A DNA stretch of 6,857 bases from Chitinophagaceae bacterium UBA4412 (GTDB lineage: Bacteria; Bacteroidota; Bacteroidia; Chitinophagales; Chitinophagaceae). The stretch covers positions 170 to 7,026 of the forward strand of contig DGQO01000012.1 in NCBI GenBank assembly GCA_002400445.1. The letters are read 5' to 3'. The position numbers were made by a program, and so were the translations under genes. The notes beneath the pieces are model-generated. The model was not told where the DNA came from, did no database searches, and saw only the letters and a list, made by a program, of their open reading frames with translations. Position 1 is the first letter of the stretch. Each line of letters begins with the position of its first letter. This document shows, in pieces, positions 5,901-6,857 of this stretch.

Positions 5901-6377
5901 AGACTTTGTATAACGTAAAATCCGGAAAATTGTGCGGAACATTTTCTGCCACTGCCCATGTAAGTCATGTTCTGTAAGCAGATCTCTTCTATAGCTGTTG
6001 GTCTGATTCTAACGATGCCATTTTATGACTTCTTAAACAGCACATTGAAACATTATGATCTAAGACTCAAAGTTAAAGTTGTTCCGAAATTAATTCCAGA
6101 AAACCGGACATTAAATGCTGCCTTCTTCCCTCCACCTCATATTGAATACCTAGGGGAGAAGGCCTAAACGCCTGGCCATAAGTTACATTGTAAATAAACA
6201 AGCGTACAAATATGTTTTTCTCAGACCTTGTTCTACCCAAAACCTGGTGGATTTGTGCGGGGTTTTTTAACATTATTATTGGCAATAAGCAGCGGCCAAC
6301 TGCGTTAAAGACTGTACTTTTCCGCCAATCGCATTCTGGCGTTCCATTTTTTTATACTTCCAATATCAAAGAAAACG
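5901..6377. other. Gene-free stretch between divergent M1 and lytic transglycosylase genes
   Basis: About 480 bp with no intact gene; it must hold the promoters of both flanking genes. I found no full Bacteroidota promoter: TACTTTTC at 6315-6322 and other near-matches lack a -33 partner. A 5-bp inverted repeat (CGCCA 6323-6327, TGGCG 6337-6341) followed by a T-rich stretch is too weak to call. The longest open frames on either strand are unconvincing as whole genes, but parts of the minus strand look protein-like (see the pseudogene entry). Confidence 0.7.
6053..6285 (-). pseudogene. Possible frameshifted remnant of a beta-barrel protein C-terminus
   Basis: Two adjacent minus-strand frames read like protein and join across one frameshift near 6134-6141. 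The upstream part contains KNIFVRLFIYNVTYGQAF and then RPSPLGIQYE. The downstream part reads GGGKKAAF and continues through INFGTTLTLSLRS to a TAA at 6053-6055. The downstream end alternates polar and hydrophobic residues like the last strands of an outer-membrane barrel. The upstream frame is open from about 6345, but no good start or signal peptide is visible. Against it, the pieces are short and I cannot name the family, so chance open frame remains quite possible. If real, it is a decayed gene or the tail left by a deletion. Confidence 0.22.
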
Positions 6378-6857
6378 ATGAAGGTAATATCCCTGAAAAA
6401 CTTTTGTTTTGTTCTATTATTATGTATTTTTTCTGGCAGTGCCTGGGCAAATGAAAGTGACTCCATAAAGCCGCTGCGCCTTGCAAGTGCAGAAACCGCT
6501 ACCACAAAAACTGTACTCCTGAAAGCGGCCAATGTAGAATATCCGGAAATTTTTGAGGAACACCAGGACTACTTTAAAGAATATGTAGAAAAATTCTCCA
6601 CCAATCGCCGGGATTATTTGCTCCGCATGTACAACAAAAGCAAAAGCTATTTCCCAAAGGTTATTCCCATTTTAGAAAAATACAATGTACCCTCAGAGTT
6701 TGCTGTATTGATGGTGCTAGAAAGTGCTTTCAATGGCAACGCAACATCACGGGCAGGTGCGGTGGGCTACTGGCAATTTATGGATGATGTGGCTAAGGAA
6801 TATAACCTGCGGGTGAGTAAAAAAGCCGTTATCGTAAAAGGCAAACGAAAGTCTCAC
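6378..6857 (+). CDS. Secreted SLT-type lytic transglycosylase, N-terminal part
   Basis: Lytic transglycosylases cleave peptidoglycan between N-acetylmuramic acid and N-acetylglucosamine, leaving 1,6-anhydro ends. The frame runs off the window after 160 residues. A signal peptide (MKVISLKNFCFVLLLCIFSG then SAWA) is probably cut after residue 24. After a helical lead-in (YPEIFEEHQDYFKEYVEKF, 55-73), the catalytic SLT domain begins at about 80: YFPKVIPILEKYNVPSEF, then the motif VLESAFNGNATSRAGAVG with catalytic E115, and GYWQFM (130-135). This arrangement is MltD-like; MltD proteins often carry LysM repeats further on, but that part is out of view. The start is the ATG at 6378, right before the signal peptide; no Shine-Dalgarno sequence is present. 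It is divergent from the M1 peptidase gene. Confidence 0.94.
   Translation, partial: MKVISLKNFCFVLLLCIFSGSAWANESDSIKPLRLASAETATTKTVLLKAANVEYPEIFEEHQDYFKEYVEKFSTNRRDYLLRMYNKSKSYFPKVIPILEKYNVPSEFAVLMVLESAFNGNATSRAGAVGYWQFMDDVAKEYNLRVSKKAVIVKGKRKSH

Noticed and set aside
5967..6167. 66-codon plus-strand open frame in the long intergenic gap
   Set aside because: The N-terminus looks hydrophobic but the rest shows no fold or motif, there is no promoter or ribosome site, and it is antisense to the more protein-like minus-strand pieces.
6323..6356. Inverted repeat CGCCA/TGGCG followed by a T-rich stretch, as a terminator
   Set aside because: The stem is only 5 bp with a 9-nt loop, the T-run is offset by several bases, and no plus-strand gene ends just upstream.
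6212..6454. 80-codon plus-strand open frame overlapping the start of the lytic transglycosylase
   Set aside because: It overlaps the signal-peptide region of a clear SLT-domain gene in another frame, and its translation has no recognisable feature.

Overview
The window looks like ordinary chromosomal DNA from a member of the Bacteroidota, most likely close to Chitinophagaceae. The reasons are an M1 peptidase ending in a type IX secretion (T9SS) sorting domain, a promoter with the Bacteroidota -7 box TAnnTTTG, a near-absence of Shine-Dalgarno sequences, and recognisable Bacteroidota versions of the M3 peptidase, SCO, MerC-domain and GH25 proteins. There are nine protein-coding genes; the first and last are cut by the window edges. 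I saw no RNA genes, insertion sequences, CRISPR arrays or phage genes.

Layout. 1-780 (+): C-terminal half of an M3 zinc oligoendopeptidase, ending at a hairpin terminator (812-835) that reaches into the stop codon of the convergent next gene. 834-1998 (-): a two-gene unit, SCO-family copper chaperone then Fur-family metalloregulator, 10 bp apart. 2096-2937 (+): a divergent unit, MerC-domain membrane protein then a secreted NTF2-like protein. The 97 bp between the divergent starts hold a strong promoter for the MerC gene and a perfect 9+9 bp inverted repeat lying over the -33 element and the spacer, placed like an operator. 2944-5900 (-): M1 aminopeptidase with T9SS domain, membrane-anchored GH25 muramidase, and a small two-helix membrane protein, closely spaced as a probable operon. 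5901-6377: about 480 bp without an intact gene, with possible frameshifted remnants of a beta-barrel protein on the minus strand. 6378-6857 (+): N-terminal part of a secreted SLT-type lytic transglycosylase.

How they may work together. The Fur/SCO/MerC block reads as a small metal-homeostasis locus: regulator, copper chaperone and candidate metal-transporting membrane protein share one control region that carries a Fur-box-like palindrome. That the regulator binds this palindrome is inference. The right-hand half is about the cell envelope: a muramidase, a lytic transglycosylase and an exported peptidase. No wholly new system is evident. The most original signals are the palindrome-promoter architecture with its apparently leaderless MerC mRNA, and the possible decayed gene at about 6053-6285.
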